Assembly (NCBI RefSeq): GCF_014207745.1
Contig: NZ_JACHJB010000001.1
Span: 620,001 to 684,000, forward strand
Reading direction: 5' to 3'
DNA length: 64,000 bases
Source: Nonomuraea muscovyensis
GTDB lineage: Bacteria; Actinomycetota; Actinomycetes; Streptosporangiales; Streptosporangiaceae
Shown: one piece after another, positions 24,034 through 33,141 of the stretch
Layout of the letters: the number at the start of each line of letters is the position of its first letter
How positions within the stretch are numbered: position 1 is the stretch's first letter
Position numbers and translations under genes: made by a program
Notes under the pieces: model-generated
What the model saw: only the letters and a program-made list of their open reading frames with translations
Databases searched by the model: none
Told to the model about the DNA's origin: nothing

Positions 24034-24792
24034 ATGCCGCTCATGCCAGGTGCGGAACCCTACCACCACGAAGCAGGCCAGATCGGCGTGCTGCTGTGCC
24101 ATGGGTTCACCGGCACGCCACAGTCGCTGCGCCCGTGGGGCGAGTACCTGGCCGGACACGGCCTGAGCGTCTCGCTGCCGCGCCAGCCGGGTCACGGCAC
24201 GACCTGGCAGGAGATGAACCGCACCCGCTGGGAGGACTGGTACACCGAGGTGGACAAGGCCTTCGAGGACCTCCGCGGCCGGTGCGCCGAGGTGTTCGTG
24301 GCGGGGCTGTCGCTGGGCGGCTGCCTCGCGCTGCGGCTGGCCGAGGTGCACGGCGCCGCGATCAGGGGTCTGGTGCTGGTCAACCCGTCGATCGCGAACG
24401 ACGTGCCGTTGCTGAAGCTCGCTCCGCTGCTCAAGTGGTTCCTGCCGTCGGTGCCCGGGGTGGCAGGCGACGTGAAGAAACCCGGGGCGATCGAGCTGGC
24501 CTACGCGCGCACCCCGGTGCGGGCGGCCGCCACCCTGCCCGGGCTGTGGTCGCTGGTGCAGGCCGACCTGGCGAAGGTGGCGCAACCGCTGCTGGTCTTC
24601 CACAGCGCCGACGACCACGTCGTGAAACCGACAAGCGTGGCGATCATTCGCCAGAGGGTGCCGCAGGCCACGATCGAGGAGCTCACCGATAGCTACCATG
24701 TTGCGACGCTGGACAACGATGCCGACAGGATCTTTGCCGGAAGCCTCGACTTCATCCGGACACATGCCTCGGTACCCTTGCAGAGGGACTGA
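24034..24792 (+). CDS. Alpha/beta hydrolase (carboxylesterase/monoacylglycerol lipase type)
   Basis: 252 aa. LLCHGFTGTPQSLRPWGEYLA is the oxyanion region, GLSLGG carries the nucleophile Ser, and HSADDHVV and SYHVATLD supply Asp and His. Closest in layout to Est30-like carboxylesterases and bacterial monoglyceride lipases, so it probably cleaves short or medium acyl esters. ATG 24034 has AGGAGG 7 nt upstream. No signal peptide. Confidence 0.9.
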   Translation: MPLMPGAEPYHHEAGQIGVLLCHGFTGTPQSLRPWGEYLAGHGLSVSLPRQPGHGTTWQEMNRTRWEDWYTEVDKAFEDLRGRCAEVFVAGLSLGGCLALRLAEVHGAAIRGLVLVNPSIANDVPLLKLAPLLKWFLPSVPGVAGDVKKPGAIELAYARTPVRAAATLPGLWSLVQADLAKVAQPLLVFHSADDHVVKPTSVAIIRQRVPQATIEELTDSYHVATLDNDADRIFAGSLDFIRTHASVPLQRD

Positions 24793-24838
24793 TCGCACCC
24801 AGGGGGAAGTCGCGATCGCTGCGGAGAGGCCGATCTAG

Positions 24839-25294
24839 GTGACGCCCCAGAGTGACGAGGACGAGGTCTGGCGGCAGATCGTCGCGTCCTTCAACGACAC
24901 GGCCGAGCGCGACTCGGCCGACCAGCCATGGCCGGACAGCGAGAACGTCCCGGCCGAGCAGCAGGCCCGGCGGGTGGTCAGACCGGCGGAGGTGGATCGC
25001 GACGACGACGACCACGAGCCCCGGCCGGACCGCGATGACGAGGACGAGGGCCACTTCGAGCCCCCGCCCCCTCCCCCGCTGCCCAAACTCGACCTCGTGA
25101 CCAAGGTCGCCTGGGTGGCGCTGTTCGGCGGTCCCGCCTACCTGCTGGTGGCGGCCATGGCCAACTGGCAGATGGAGGGCTGGGCGCTGTTCACCGCCGT
25201 GGCCGCGTTCATCGGCGGTTTCGTGGCGCTGGTGGTGCGCATGGGCGACGGCCCGCCCGGCGACTCCGGTTGGGACGACGGCGCCGTGCTCTGA
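24839..25294 (+). CDS. Hypothetical membrane protein with acidic N-terminus
   Basis: 151 aa, not assigned to a known function. Residues 1-75 are highly acidic and disordered (DRDDDDHEPRPDRDDEDEG) and end in a proline run. Two membrane helices follow: VAWVALFGGPAYLLVAAMAN and GWALFTAVAAFIGGFVALVVRM. The GTG 24839 start has GGAGAGG 9 nt upstream. It lies 46 nt after the esterase gene and may be cotranscribed. It ends 4 nt before the convergent gene. Confidence 0.75.
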   Translation: MTPQSDEDEVWRQIVASFNDTAERDSADQPWPDSENVPAEQQARRVVRPAEVDRDDDDHEPRPDRDDEDEGHFEPPPPPPLPKLDLVTKVAWVALFGGPAYLLVAAMANWQMEGWALFTAVAAFIGGFVALVVRMGDGPPGDSGWDDGAVL

Positions 25295-25298
25295 GCCG

Positions 25299-26435
25299 CT
25301 AGGAGTCCTTCGGCGGCGGGCTGCCCGCCCCGAAGGACTCGACGACGTCGGTGTAGCGCTCGGCGGTGTCGACGGCGTGGCCGACGGCCCACACCGCGCC
25401 CTTGCCCGGGAGATAGGTGACGGCCTGCAGCCGCACGCTGTCCCGGCCGCGGGCCGCGCCGCCCCGGATGATCTCCCAGTCGCCCTTCTCGTAGCGCAGC
25501 ATGAACGGCTCCACGGGCTGTGCCGGGTCGTAGCCGGCGGCCCAGTAGCGGCCCTTGCCGTCGCCGGTCACCCCGTACAGGCGTGAGGCGGTGGCGGGCA
25601 GCTTCTCCCGCTTCCAGCGCTTGCCGTTCCAGGACAGCACCAGCGGCTCCACGTCGCCCGGACCGTGGTAGACCCCGCCGACGGCCATGGCCCGCTTGGA
25701 GTTGTCGACCTGCACGTCACGCAGGTAGCCGCCGGGGATGTCGGGCACCGGCACGGCCTTCCAGGTGTCACCCGACTCGTGCACGATCAGCGGCCCGGTG
25801 CCGGTGTCGCCGACGGCGATCCCCTCGGCCACCGCGTAGAGGGCGCCCTCCGCGTCGGTGTCGCGGACCGTCCACCGGCCGTCCTCGCCGACGACGACGA
25901 GGCCGACCATCTTGTTGCTCCGCTGGTCGCGGCTCTTGCCGCTGCCGACGGCCACCACCCGGCCGGTGCGGGCGTCGACGCCGCCGAGCCAGTCACCCGC
26001 CCACAGGCCCTCGACCCGCACCCGGGAGAACCCGCCGGTGTCGCCATGGGCGAGGTAGGGCAGGCCGTCGACGCCGTCGCCGACGGCCCACACGTCGGAG
26101 GCGGAGGCGGCGGCCACGCCGCGCAGGTTGACCGTGCCGGCGGTGTCGCGGATCGCGACCTCGGCCCAGCGGGTGCCGTCCCAGTGGCGGATCGTGCCGC
26201 GGTTCTTCCACACGTCCCAGATCTGCTGCTGGCCGACCGCCCACACGTTTGTCGCGGAGAGCGCGAGAACGTCGGACAGCGAGCCGTCGGCGACGAGGCG
26301 CGCGCTCGTCGACTTCTCCCACGCCTCCACGGAGGCGGGGCGCGGATCGGCATGCGCGGCGGGCGTGACCTGCGACCAGGCCACGGACGTCGCCAGGATC
26401 AAGGAGAGCGCACGCCGCTGAAAGCGACGGGTCAT
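25299..26435 (-). CDS. Secreted repeat protein, propeller-like (VWAVG repeats)
   Basis: 378 aa with an N-terminal signal peptide (RRALSLILATSVAWSQVTPAAHA). The mature part has repeated DVWAVG/NVWAVG/AVWAVG motifs at intervals of 40-60 residues with HWDGTRWAEV and SWNGKRWKREKL, suggesting a beta-propeller as in secreted actinomycete proteins of unknown function. ATG 26435 lies exactly 6 nt after TAGCAT, fitting a leaderless mRNA; a TTG two codons upstream is less likely. No enzymatic residues recognised. Confidence 0.8.
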   Translation of the reverse strand: MTRRFQRRALSLILATSVAWSQVTPAAHADPRPASVEAWEKSTSARLVADGSLSDVLALSATNVWAVGQQQIWDVWKNRGTIRHWDGTRWAEVAIRDTAGTVNLRGVAAASASDVWAVGDGVDGLPYLAHGDTGGFSRVRVEGLWAGDWLGGVDARTGRVVAVGSGKSRDQRSNKMVGLVVVGEDGRWTVRDTDAEGALYAVAEGIAVGDTGTGPLIVHESGDTWKAVPVPDIPGGYLRDVQVDNSKRAMAVGGVYHGPGDVEPLVLSWNGKRWKREKLPATASRLYGVTGDGKGRYWAAGYDPAQPVEPFMLRYEKGDWEIIRGGAARGRDSVRLQAVTYLPGKGAVWAVGHAVDTAERYTDVVESFGAGSPPPKDS

Positions 26436-26473
26436 GAGCAAATGCTACGGCGTCGCGTCCGGTCTCCCCGACC

Positions 26474-27253
26474 TCAGCCCCCGACTCCCAGCTCGGCGAC
26501 CACCGGAAGGTGGTCGGACGCGGCGGCCGGGTCGTCGCCGGACACACCGGCTCCACCTGCGCCGACGCATGATACGACGCGCGTGCCGGGCCCGGCGAAC
26601 AGCGCGTCGATGCGCATCCGCGGATTGCGCGCCGGGAACGTGTGCCCGTCGCCGGGCGCCCCCACCGGGTGCCCGTCACCCGAATCCGCGGGGTGGGCGC
26701 CGGCCGGCGCGGGCACCGGGCCGCCTCGCGCCGCGGCCGGGTGGCAGTCGAGGAGCTGCGCGGCGAGGTAACGCCAGGTGGGCTGGTGCGGCTGCTCGTT
26801 GATGTCGCCGCCGAGCACGACCGCCGCGTCGTGGGCCGCCGACACGCGCCTCATCACGGCCATGATCTCGCTCGCGTGCCGCAGCCGGGCGGCGCCGTGC
26901 AGGTCGAGGTGGACGGAGCCGACGGCGAGCCGCGCCCCGCCCGCCTCCACGACGGCGACCGCCAGGGCGCGCACCTGCAGTCCGGCGAAGAACCGCAGCA
27001 CGTGCCCCTCGGCGTGCAGCACCCGGCAGCGCGGCCCGGCCAGCACGGCCACACCGCCCAGCCGCGCGGCGGCGGCGACGCGCATGCCGCACGCCCGCGC
27101 GAGCGCCGCGCGCCCGCCCCGGAGGTGGAGCGGGCCGGGCGCCTCCTGAAGGCAGAGCACGTCGGCGCGCAGCGCGGTGATGACGCGCACCAGCGCCGGC
27201 ACGCTGTCCTTCATGCCCCGCACGTTGTAGGTGGCGACCCTGACGACCGTCAC
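26474..27253 (-). CDS. Endonuclease/exonuclease/phosphatase family protein
   Basis: 259 aa. Metal and catalytic motifs of the DNase I-like fold: TYNVRGM (residue 8), CLQEA, VGSVHLDLH, VLGGDINEQPHQPTW and the final SDHLPVVAEL. The family includes nucleases and phosphodiesterases; the substrate is not evident. GTG 27253 lies 6 nt after TACGGT, so it may have its own leaderless promoter although it is 18 nt behind the glucokinase gene. Confidence 0.87.
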   Translation of the reverse strand: MTVVRVATYNVRGMKDSVPALVRVITALRADVLCLQEAPGPLHLRGGRAALARACGMRVAAAARLGGVAVLAGPRCRVLHAEGHVLRFFAGLQVRALAVAVVEAGGARLAVGSVHLDLHGAARLRHASEIMAVMRRVSAAHDAAVVLGGDINEQPHQPTWRYLAAQLLDCHPAAARGGPVPAPAGAHPADSGDGHPVGAPGDGHTFPARNPRMRIDALFAGPGTRVVSCVGAGGAGVSGDDPAAASDHLPVVAELGVGG

Positions 27254-27271
27254 GGACGGACCGTACTCCCG

Positions 27272-28204
27272 TCAGCGATGCCTGGCGAGGTCGGCGGCGC
27301 CCACGACACCGGCGGAGGCGCCCAGCTCGGCCAGGCGGATGTCGGCGAGCGGGCGGTGGCCCCTGCCGGTCAGCCGCTGCTCGAACGTCTCACGGACCCG
27401 GTCGAGGAAGAGGTCGGAGGCCCGCGACACCCCGCCGCCGAGGATGAAGCACCCCGGGTCGAGGATCGCGGCCAGGTCGGCCAGGCCCTGGCCGAGCCAG
27501 TCGGCGAGGGTGGCGAACGCCTGCAGCGCGGCCTCGTCACCCCGCCGCGCGGCCTCGGTGACCTCCTCGCCCTCGATCGTGCCGCCGGCCAGGCCGAGCA
27601 GGATCTCGGCGCGCTCGGGGTGGGCGGCGGCGATCTCCCGGGCTTCGAGGACGAGCGCGTTGCCGCTGGCGTACTGCTCCCAGCAGCCGTGCTGGCCGCA
27701 CCCGCACAGCCGGCCGCCGGGCACGACCTGCATGTGGCCGAGCTCGGCGCCCATCCCCCAGTGGCCGCGGAACAGCCGGCCGTCGAAGACCAGGCCGCCG
27801 CCGATGCCGGTGCCGATGGTGATGCAGACGACGTGGGACTGCCCGCGCCCCGCCCCGAACCTGGTCTCGCCCCAGGCCATCGCGTTGGCGTCGTTCTCGA
27901 CGACGACGGGCAGGCCGACCAGCCCGCTGATCTTCTTCTGCAGGGGCTCCTCGCGCCAGGCGAGGTTGGGCGCGAACCGCACGACCGAGCGCGTCTCGTC
28001 GACGAACCCGGCCGCGCCGACGCCGACGGCCTCGATCTCCCTGCCCTCGGCGAGCTCACGGACCACGTCCGCGACCGTCTCGGCGACCAGGTCGGGCCGG
28101 TCGGCGGGGGTGGGCCTCAGGAGCTGGGCGACGATCGTGCCGTCGTCGTCCACCACGCCCGCGCCGACCTTCGTCCCGCCGATGTCCACGCCGATCGTGA
28201 GCAT
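27272..28204 (-). CDS. glk: ROK-family glucokinase
   Basis: 310 aa; phosphorylates glucose with ATP. VDIGGTKVGAGVVD is the phosphate loop, ENDANAMAWGE holds the catalytic Asp, GTGIGGGLVFDG follows. The ROK zinc site is complete: GHMQVVPGGRLCGCGQHGCWEQYASG. In Streptomyces the orthologue mediates glucose repression. The ATG is preceded by GACGAGGGCA. Follows the DUF5304-like gene in the leftward operon. Confidence 0.94.
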   Translation of the reverse strand: MLTIGVDIGGTKVGAGVVDDDGTIVAQLLRPTPADRPDLVAETVADVVRELAEGREIEAVGVGAAGFVDETRSVVRFAPNLAWREEPLQKKISGLVGLPVVVENDANAMAWGETRFGAGRGQSHVVCITIGTGIGGGLVFDGRLFRGHWGMGAELGHMQVVPGGRLCGCGQHGCWEQYASGNALVLEAREIAAAHPERAEILLGLAGGTIEGEEVTEAARRGDEAALQAFATLADWLGQGLADLAAILDPGCFILGGGVSRASDLFLDRVRETFEQRLTGRGHRPLADIRLAELGASAGVVGAADLARHR

Positions 28205-28216
28205 TGCCCTCGTCCC

Positions 28217-28696
28217 CTATCCCAGGTCGATGTGTTGCACGCTGTCGCGCCCGTGCTGATCATGCCCGGTGCCGGGGCCGTCATCACGGGGCGGGCCGCT
28301 CGACTCGCCGCCGTCCCCGCCGCCTTCGGTGCGCGGCCCGCGGGGCGCGGGCCGGCTCAGCACGTCGATGGTCTGGCGGAACGCGGCGAACAGCTCGCCG
28401 CCTGCCGCGACCAGGTGAGAGGTCACGTCGTTGCCCGACTCGCGCTGCGCCGCGATGGCCCGGCACACCGGGCAGGCGCGGCAGATGTACTCCTCCTCGG
28501 GCTCGGCGACCGCCTCGCCCCACACGTCGCGCTCGCGGCTGCCTCCGCCACCACCGCCGGTGAACGAGTTGAGCACGGTGCGGCCGACGTGGCGGGTGGC
28601 ACGCCCCTGGAGGGCGTCGAACAGCTTGCGCGCCTCGTCGGCCACGGTGCCGATCGGGTCGGCCGCCGGGTCTCTTCGGTCTTGGGTCTCGCTCAT
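28217..28696 (-). CDS. Conserved actinobacterial protein (DUF5304-like)
   Basis: 159 aa, function unknown. An N-terminal helix (GTVADEARKLFDALQGRATRHVG) is followed by a glycine run, then a Cys-containing EYICRACPVCRAI and a helix LVAAGGELFAAFRQTIDVL. The rest is disordered. The CxxCPxC spacing could bind a metal. It lies 12 nt upstream of glk and 35 nt downstream of the ArsA-like gene, an order kept in other actinomycetes. Confidence 0.75.
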   Translation of the reverse strand: MSETQDRRDPAADPIGTVADEARKLFDALQGRATRHVGRTVLNSFTGGGGGGSRERDVWGEAVAEPEEEYICRACPVCRAIAAQRESGNDVTSHLVAAGGELFAAFRQTIDVLSRPAPRGPRTEGGGDGGESSGPPRDDGPGTGHDQHGRDSVQHIDLG

Positions 28697-28730
28697 GTGG
28701 CCCTCCCTGCCTCTGGGACGCCCGCTGTGC

Positions 28731-29933
28731 TCACGTCGCCGCCGACCTCGCGCCTCGGTCGTCCGGGTTGGGCGTCGTGCCGGGTTCGTCCCTTGAGCTG
28801 AACCGTACCCGGAGCACGCCGTCGCGGAGCACCGCCCCGCTGATGTCGCGGCGGGCCAGCGCCACCGGGAGCGCCAGGATGCGGCGGTAGGGCCCCGCGG
28901 TGACGATCAGCTCGTCGCCCTTGCGGGCCAGGTCGACGTCGGCGCGGTCGGCGCCGGGCAGGTCGAGGGCCAGTTCGTCGGCCGACAGCCGCAGCGGCGG
29001 CCGCACCGACGGCGGCGCGAACGGGTCGGCCGTCCCGTACAGCGCCTCGCCGACCGCGGCCAGGGCGTCCTCGCCGACGGGCTCGGCGGGCAGGTAGGGG
29101 ACGACGTGGACGGGCAGCGGCGCGAAGGACTCCTCGGCCTCGGCCAGGAGGCGGGACTGGGCGGCCACCCACTGGGCCCGCCACTCGTCGGCCCCGCCGG
29201 ACGGGAAGACCCGGTTGGCGACGACGGCGTCGACGCGGTAGCCGTACAGGTTGAGCGAGGTGAGCGTGCGCCTGGCCTCGGCGAGCACCACGGACTCCGG
29301 GGTGAGCACGAGCCGCACGGACGCCCGGTCGCCGGTGAGTAGCTCGCGCACCTCCATCAGGCCGCGGTGCAGCCGCTCGCCGGCGCCCATGACCTCGTCA
29401 CCGGGCGCGCTGACACGGGCGACGCCCCGCACGAACGGCGACGCGAGCTTCATGATCCGGCGGCCGATCGGCATGAGCCTGCTCATGTGCCAGTCGAGCG
29501 CCTCGGGCAGCGCCAGCAGCCGCAGGGTCTCGGCGGTGGGCGCGCAGTCGACCACGATGACGTCCCACCGGCCGGCGCGGGCGTGCTCGCGCAGCTCCAG
29601 CAGGGCGATGATCTCCTCGGCGCCCGGCAGGACCGTGATCTCCTCGGAGGTGACCTCGTCCAGGCCCAGCTCCGACAGCAGGCCGCGGGCGTAGTCGCGC
29701 AGCTCGCCCCAGTGGTGTTCCATCGACTTCTGCGTGTCGACCTGGTGCAGGTGCAGGCCGGGGGCGATCTCCCCCGGCGCGGCCGCCAGCGCGTCGGCCA
29801 GCGAGTGAGCGGTGTCGGTGGAGACGACCAGCGTCTTCAGGCCCCGGCGGGCGGCGAGCGTCGCCGTCGCCGCCGCGGCGGTCGTCTTGCCGACGCCGCC
29901 CTTGCCGGTGAAGAGCAGGACCCGCGGGCTCAC
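28731..29933 (-). CDS. ArsA/GET3-family ATPase
   Basis: 400 aa. Deviant Walker A GKGGVGKTT (10-18), STDTAHSLADAL, switch II VVDCAPTAETLRLL. No Cys cluster for arsenite, so it is not an arsenite pump subunit. The last 80 residues form an alpha-crystallin/ArsA_HSP20-like beta domain (LALDLPGADRADVDLARKGDELIVTAGPYRRILALP). An orthologue (Rv2184c) lies in the equivalent M. tuberculosis locus. GTG 29933 follows the SRPBCC stop by 1 nt. Confidence 0.87.
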   Translation of the reverse strand: MSPRVLLFTGKGGVGKTTAAAATATLAARRGLKTLVVSTDTAHSLADALAAAPGEIAPGLHLHQVDTQKSMEHHWGELRDYARGLLSELGLDEVTSEEITVLPGAEEIIALLELREHARAGRWDVIVVDCAPTAETLRLLALPEALDWHMSRLMPIGRRIMKLASPFVRGVARVSAPGDEVMGAGERLHRGLMEVRELLTGDRASVRLVLTPESVVLAEARRTLTSLNLYGYRVDAVVANRVFPSGGADEWRAQWVAAQSRLLAEAEESFAPLPVHVVPYLPAEPVGEDALAAVGEALYGTADPFAPPSVRPPLRLSADELALDLPGADRADVDLARKGDELIVTAGPYRRILALPVALARRDISGAVLRDGVLRVRFSSRDEPGTTPNPDDRGARSAAT

Positions 29934-29934
29934 C

Positions 29935-30372
29935 TCAGCGTCCTTCGACGCGCTTCTTGAGACCCTTGAGCGCGGTGTCCACGATGACCTTCTCGGCCTT
30001 GCGCTTGAGCATGCCGATCATCGGGACCTTGACGTCGACGGCCAGCTCGTAGGTCACCTCGGTGCCGCCGTCCGTCTCGGCCAGCCGGTAGCTGCCGTCG
30101 AGCTCGGCGACCATCTTGCCCTGCTCGACCACGTGCCAGGTGACGCTCTCGTCGTCGTGCCAGGTGTAGCCGAGGGTGTAGGTGTCGCTGATCACGCCGG
30201 CGTCGAGGACGAACCGCACCGTCTCCGGCCTGCCGTCGGCCCCGGTGCCGAGGACCTCGGCGCTCTTGACCTGCCCGGCCCATTCGGGATAGGCGGGGAA
30301 GTCCGCGATGACCGCCATCACGCGCGCGCGGTCGGCGTCGATGGTGATGCTCGAACTGGTGCGATCAGCCAT
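29935..30372 (-). CDS. SRPBCC/Coq10-like lipid-binding protein
   Basis: 145 aa START-like helix-grip fold: SSSITIDADRARVMAVIADFPAYPEW, VRFVLDAGVISDTYTLGYTW, GSYRLAETDGGTEVTYELAVDVKVP and a C-terminal helix KAEKVIVDTALKGLKKRVE. Such domains bind hydrophobic ligands. Next to the ArsA-like ATPase with a 1-nt gap, as Rv2185c-Rv2184c in M. tuberculosis, so the two probably work together. ATG 30372 is chosen over an upstream ATG at 30390. Confidence 0.85.
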   Translation of the reverse strand: MADRTSSSITIDADRARVMAVIADFPAYPEWAGQVKSAEVLGTGADGRPETVRFVLDAGVISDTYTLGYTWHDDESVTWHVVEQGKMVAELDGSYRLAETDGGTEVTYELAVDVKVPMIGMLKRKAEKVIVDTALKGLKKRVEGR

Positions 30373-30429
30373 GCGACCACCGTAGTGCACAACCCGCTAC
30401 TTGCGGCGGACCGCTGAACGCGGCCCCGG

Positions 30430-31197
30430 TCACCATTCGAGGACGTGGGGGACGCCTCTGCCACGGAAGTGGCCGACGTTGACGCACTCCGTGCGGCCGA
30501 CGCGGGTGCGCCGGCACAGCGGCTGGTGCACGTGGCCGAAAAGCGCGTAGCGGGGCTGGGTCCGCCTGATCGCCTCCAGCGTCGCCTCGCTGCCGCGTTC
30601 CAGGCGCCGCGCGACCACGTCGTACAGCAGCTCGGGCACCGCGGGCGGGATGTGCGTGCACAGCACGTCCACCTCGCCCAGCGCCTCCACCTTGGCGGCG
30701 TACTCCTCGTCGTCGATCTCGTTCGGCGTGCGGTAGTCGGTCCGCAGCCCCCCGCCGACGAACCCGAAGCGCCACCCGCCGATCTCCACGACCTCCCCGT
30801 CGAGCACCCGGTGGCCGGGGCGCACGTAGTCGGGCCACAGGCGCGGGATGTCCACGTTGCCGTAAGTGAGGTAGGCGGGCTCCGGCATCGCGGTGAAGAG
30901 CCGCTCGTACTGCGCCCGCACGCCGCGCTCGATGTGCTCGCGCGGGTCGCCGCCGAGGGTGGCCCACAGCCGGGCCGACATGGCCCTGGCCTCGTCGAAC
31001 CGCTTGGCGGTGCGCAACGCGACGAACTGCGCCGCCTGCTCCGCGCCGAACAGGTCGGCGAAGATCCCCTGCGCGTTGTCGGCGTAGTCGACGAACAGGA
31101 TCAGGTCGCCCAGGCACACGAGCGCGTCGGCCCCGTCGCCCGCCCGTGCCAGCGCGTCGGCCCGGCCGTGCACATCGCTGACGACGTGAACCCTCAT
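30430..31197 (-). CDS. Metallophosphoesterase
   Basis: 255 aa calcineurin-like phosphoesterase. Metal ligands are in VVSDVHGRAD (6-15), CLGDLILF, YGNVDIP (the GN[HD] motif), CTHIPP and FGHVHQP. Substrate unknown. ATG 31197 is the first codon giving the canonical DVHG near the N-terminus; AGGA lies 8 nt upstream. Divergent from the acyl-CoA ligase. Confidence 0.9.
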   Translation of the reverse strand: MRVHVVSDVHGRADALARAGDGADALVCLGDLILFVDYADNAQGIFADLFGAEQAAQFVALRTAKRFDEARAMSARLWATLGGDPREHIERGVRAQYERLFTAMPEPAYLTYGNVDIPRLWPDYVRPGHRVLDGEVVEIGGWRFGFVGGGLRTDYRTPNEIDDEEYAAKVEALGEVDVLCTHIPPAVPELLYDVVARRLERGSEATLEAIRRTQPRYALFGHVHQPLCRRTRVGRTECVNVGHFRGRGVPHVLEW

Positions 31198-31335
31198 GCG
31201 GGGAATCCTACGCACGACGGCTGCTAGCGTGAGGAATGCCCTTGATAACGCCTGGATGTCGGGGCTACCGGCGCGTAACTTATCGCGGTAACGTCCAGGC
31301 CGTTCCCCGAAGCGTGCACCCGGAGGAGTTGGTCC

Positions 31336-33117
31336 GTGCGCGAGTACAGCGTTCCCGTGCTGGTGGATGTTCCTGCCACCGCGAGCCTGCCCGACACGAT
31401 CTTCACCCGGGGGGAGCGGGAGCCGGGCACCGTGGTCATGCGCCGCAAGGACGGCGCCGCCTGGGCCGCCGTGACCGCCGCCGAGCTGCGCGACCAGGTC
31501 GCCGCGCTGGCCAGGGGGCTGATCGCGGCGGGCGTGGAGCACGGCGACCGGGTCGCGCTCATGTCGCGTACCCGCTACGAGTGGACGCTGATCGACTACG
31601 CCGTCTGGTCGGTGGGCGCGGTCACCGTGCCGATCTACGAGACGTCCTCCGCCGAGCAGGTGCGGTGGATCCTGTCCGACAGCGCCGCCAAGGCGGTCTT
31701 CGTCGAGACGGACCTGCACGAGGAGACGGTGCGCGAGGCCGCGCCCGGCCTGAAGGACGTCTGGCGGGTCGAGGCCGCGCTCGACGGGTCGATCGACGGC
31801 TCCGAGGTGCCGGAGGAGGCGCTGCGCGAGCGCAGGGAACACCTGGTAGGGGCCGATCTGGCGACGCTCGTCTACACCTCCGGCACCACCGGCCGGCCCA
31901 AGGGCTGCCGCCTCACCCACGACAACCTGCTCTACACCGCGCGCAACGTGCTGGCGGGGCCGCTGGAGCCGTTGTTCACCGTCAAGGACCCGGCGGCGCT
32001 GCTGTTCCTGCCGCTGGCGCACATCTTCGCCCGCGTCATCCAGGTGGTGTTCGTCGAGGCGGGGGCCGTGCTGGCCCACACTCCGAACATGAAGAACGTG
32101 GCCCCCGACCTGGTGGAGTTCCGGCCGACGTTCCTGCTGGGGGTGCCGCGGGTCTTCGAGAAGGTCTACAACGGCGCCGAGCAGAAGGCGATCGCCGGCG
32201 GCAAGGGCGCGATCTTCGCCCGCGCGGTCGACGTGGCGGTGGCCTGGAGCCGGGCCGAGGGCTCGGGCGGGGCCGGCATGGGGCTGCGCCTGCGCCGGGC
32301 GCTGTTCGACCGGCTCGTGTACGGCAAGCTGCGGGCGGCCACGGGCGGCCGCCTGTCGGCGGCGGTCTGCGGCGGCTCGGCCCTGGGCGAGCGGCTCGGC
32401 CACTTCTTCCGGGGTGTCGGGATCGAGGTGTTCGAGGGGTACGGCCTGACGGAGACCTCGGCCCCGTCCACGGTCAACATGCCCGGCGCCAACAAGATCG
32501 GCACGGTCGGCAAGCCGCTGCCCGGCGTGACGGTGGCCATCGCCGACGACGGCGAGATCCTGGTCAAGGGCCGGCACGTCTTCGCCGGCTACTGGAACAA
32601 CGACGAGGCCACGGCCGTGGCGATCGACGCCGACGGCTGGTACCACACGGGCGACATCGGGCGGCTCGACGCCGACGGCTACCTGACCATCACGGGCCGC
32701 AAGAAGGAGATCCTCGTCACCGCCGCAGGCAAGAACGTCGCGCCGGGGCCGCTGGAGGACTCCCTGCGCGCCCATCCGCTGATCTCCCAGGCGGTGATCG
32801 TGGGCGACGACCGGCCGTTCGTGGGCTCGCTGATCACCCTGGACCCGGAGGCGCTGGAGCCGTGGGCGGCGGCCAACGGCCGGGCGGGGGCGGGCGTGGC
32901 CGAGCTGCGCACCGACCCGCGGATCCTGGCCGAGGTGCAAGGGGCCGTGGACCGGGCCAACACGCTGGTGTCGAAGGCCGAGCAGATCAAGAAGTTCGCG
33001 ATCCTGGACGCCGACATCACCGAGGAGAGCGGACACCTGACCCCCACGCTGAAGATCAAGCGCAACGTCGTGATGCGTGACTTCGCCGGCGACGTCGAGG
33101 CGCTTTACCACTCCTGA
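31336..33117 (+). CDS. Long-chain fatty-acid-CoA ligase (FadD15-like)
   Basis: 593 aa ANL-superfamily enzyme that activates fatty acids to acyl-CoA. LVYTSGTTGRPKGCRLTH (about 176-193) is the AMP/P-loop motif; VFEGYGLTETSA and WYHTGDIGRLDADGYLTITGRKKE are the A5, A7 and A8 cores. The catalytic Lys is in LTPTLKIKRNVVM. The layout matches FadD15 (Rv2187), which also lies next to a PimB gene. GTG 31336 has GGAGGAG 7 nt upstream. Confidence 0.92.
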   Translation: MREYSVPVLVDVPATASLPDTIFTRGEREPGTVVMRRKDGAAWAAVTAAELRDQVAALARGLIAAGVEHGDRVALMSRTRYEWTLIDYAVWSVGAVTVPIYETSSAEQVRWILSDSAAKAVFVETDLHEETVREAAPGLKDVWRVEAALDGSIDGSEVPEEALRERREHLVGADLATLVYTSGTTGRPKGCRLTHDNLLYTARNVLAGPLEPLFTVKDPAALLFLPLAHIFARVIQVVFVEAGAVLAHTPNMKNVAPDLVEFRPTFLLGVPRVFEKVYNGAEQKAIAGGKGAIFARAVDVAVAWSRAEGSGGAGMGLRLRRALFDRLVYGKLRAATGGRLSAAVCGGSALGERLGHFFRGVGIEVFEGYGLTETSAPSTVNMPGANKIGTVGKPLPGVTVAIADDGEILVKGRHVFAGYWNNDEATAVAIDADGWYHTGDIGRLDADGYLTITGRKKEILVTAAGKNVAPGPLEDSLRAHPLISQAVIVGDDRPFVGSLITLDPEALEPWAAANGRAGAGVAELRTDPRILAEVQGAVDRANTLVSKAEQIKKFAILDADITEESGHLTPTLKIKRNVVMRDFAGDVEALYHS

Positions 33118-33141
33118 CAGCGAGCGGTCACTCCGGCGCCC

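Noticed and set aside
26642..28801. 719-codon plus-strand open frame opposite the EEP, glk and DUF5304-like genes
   Set aside because: Antisense to three well-supported genes and lacks any motif.
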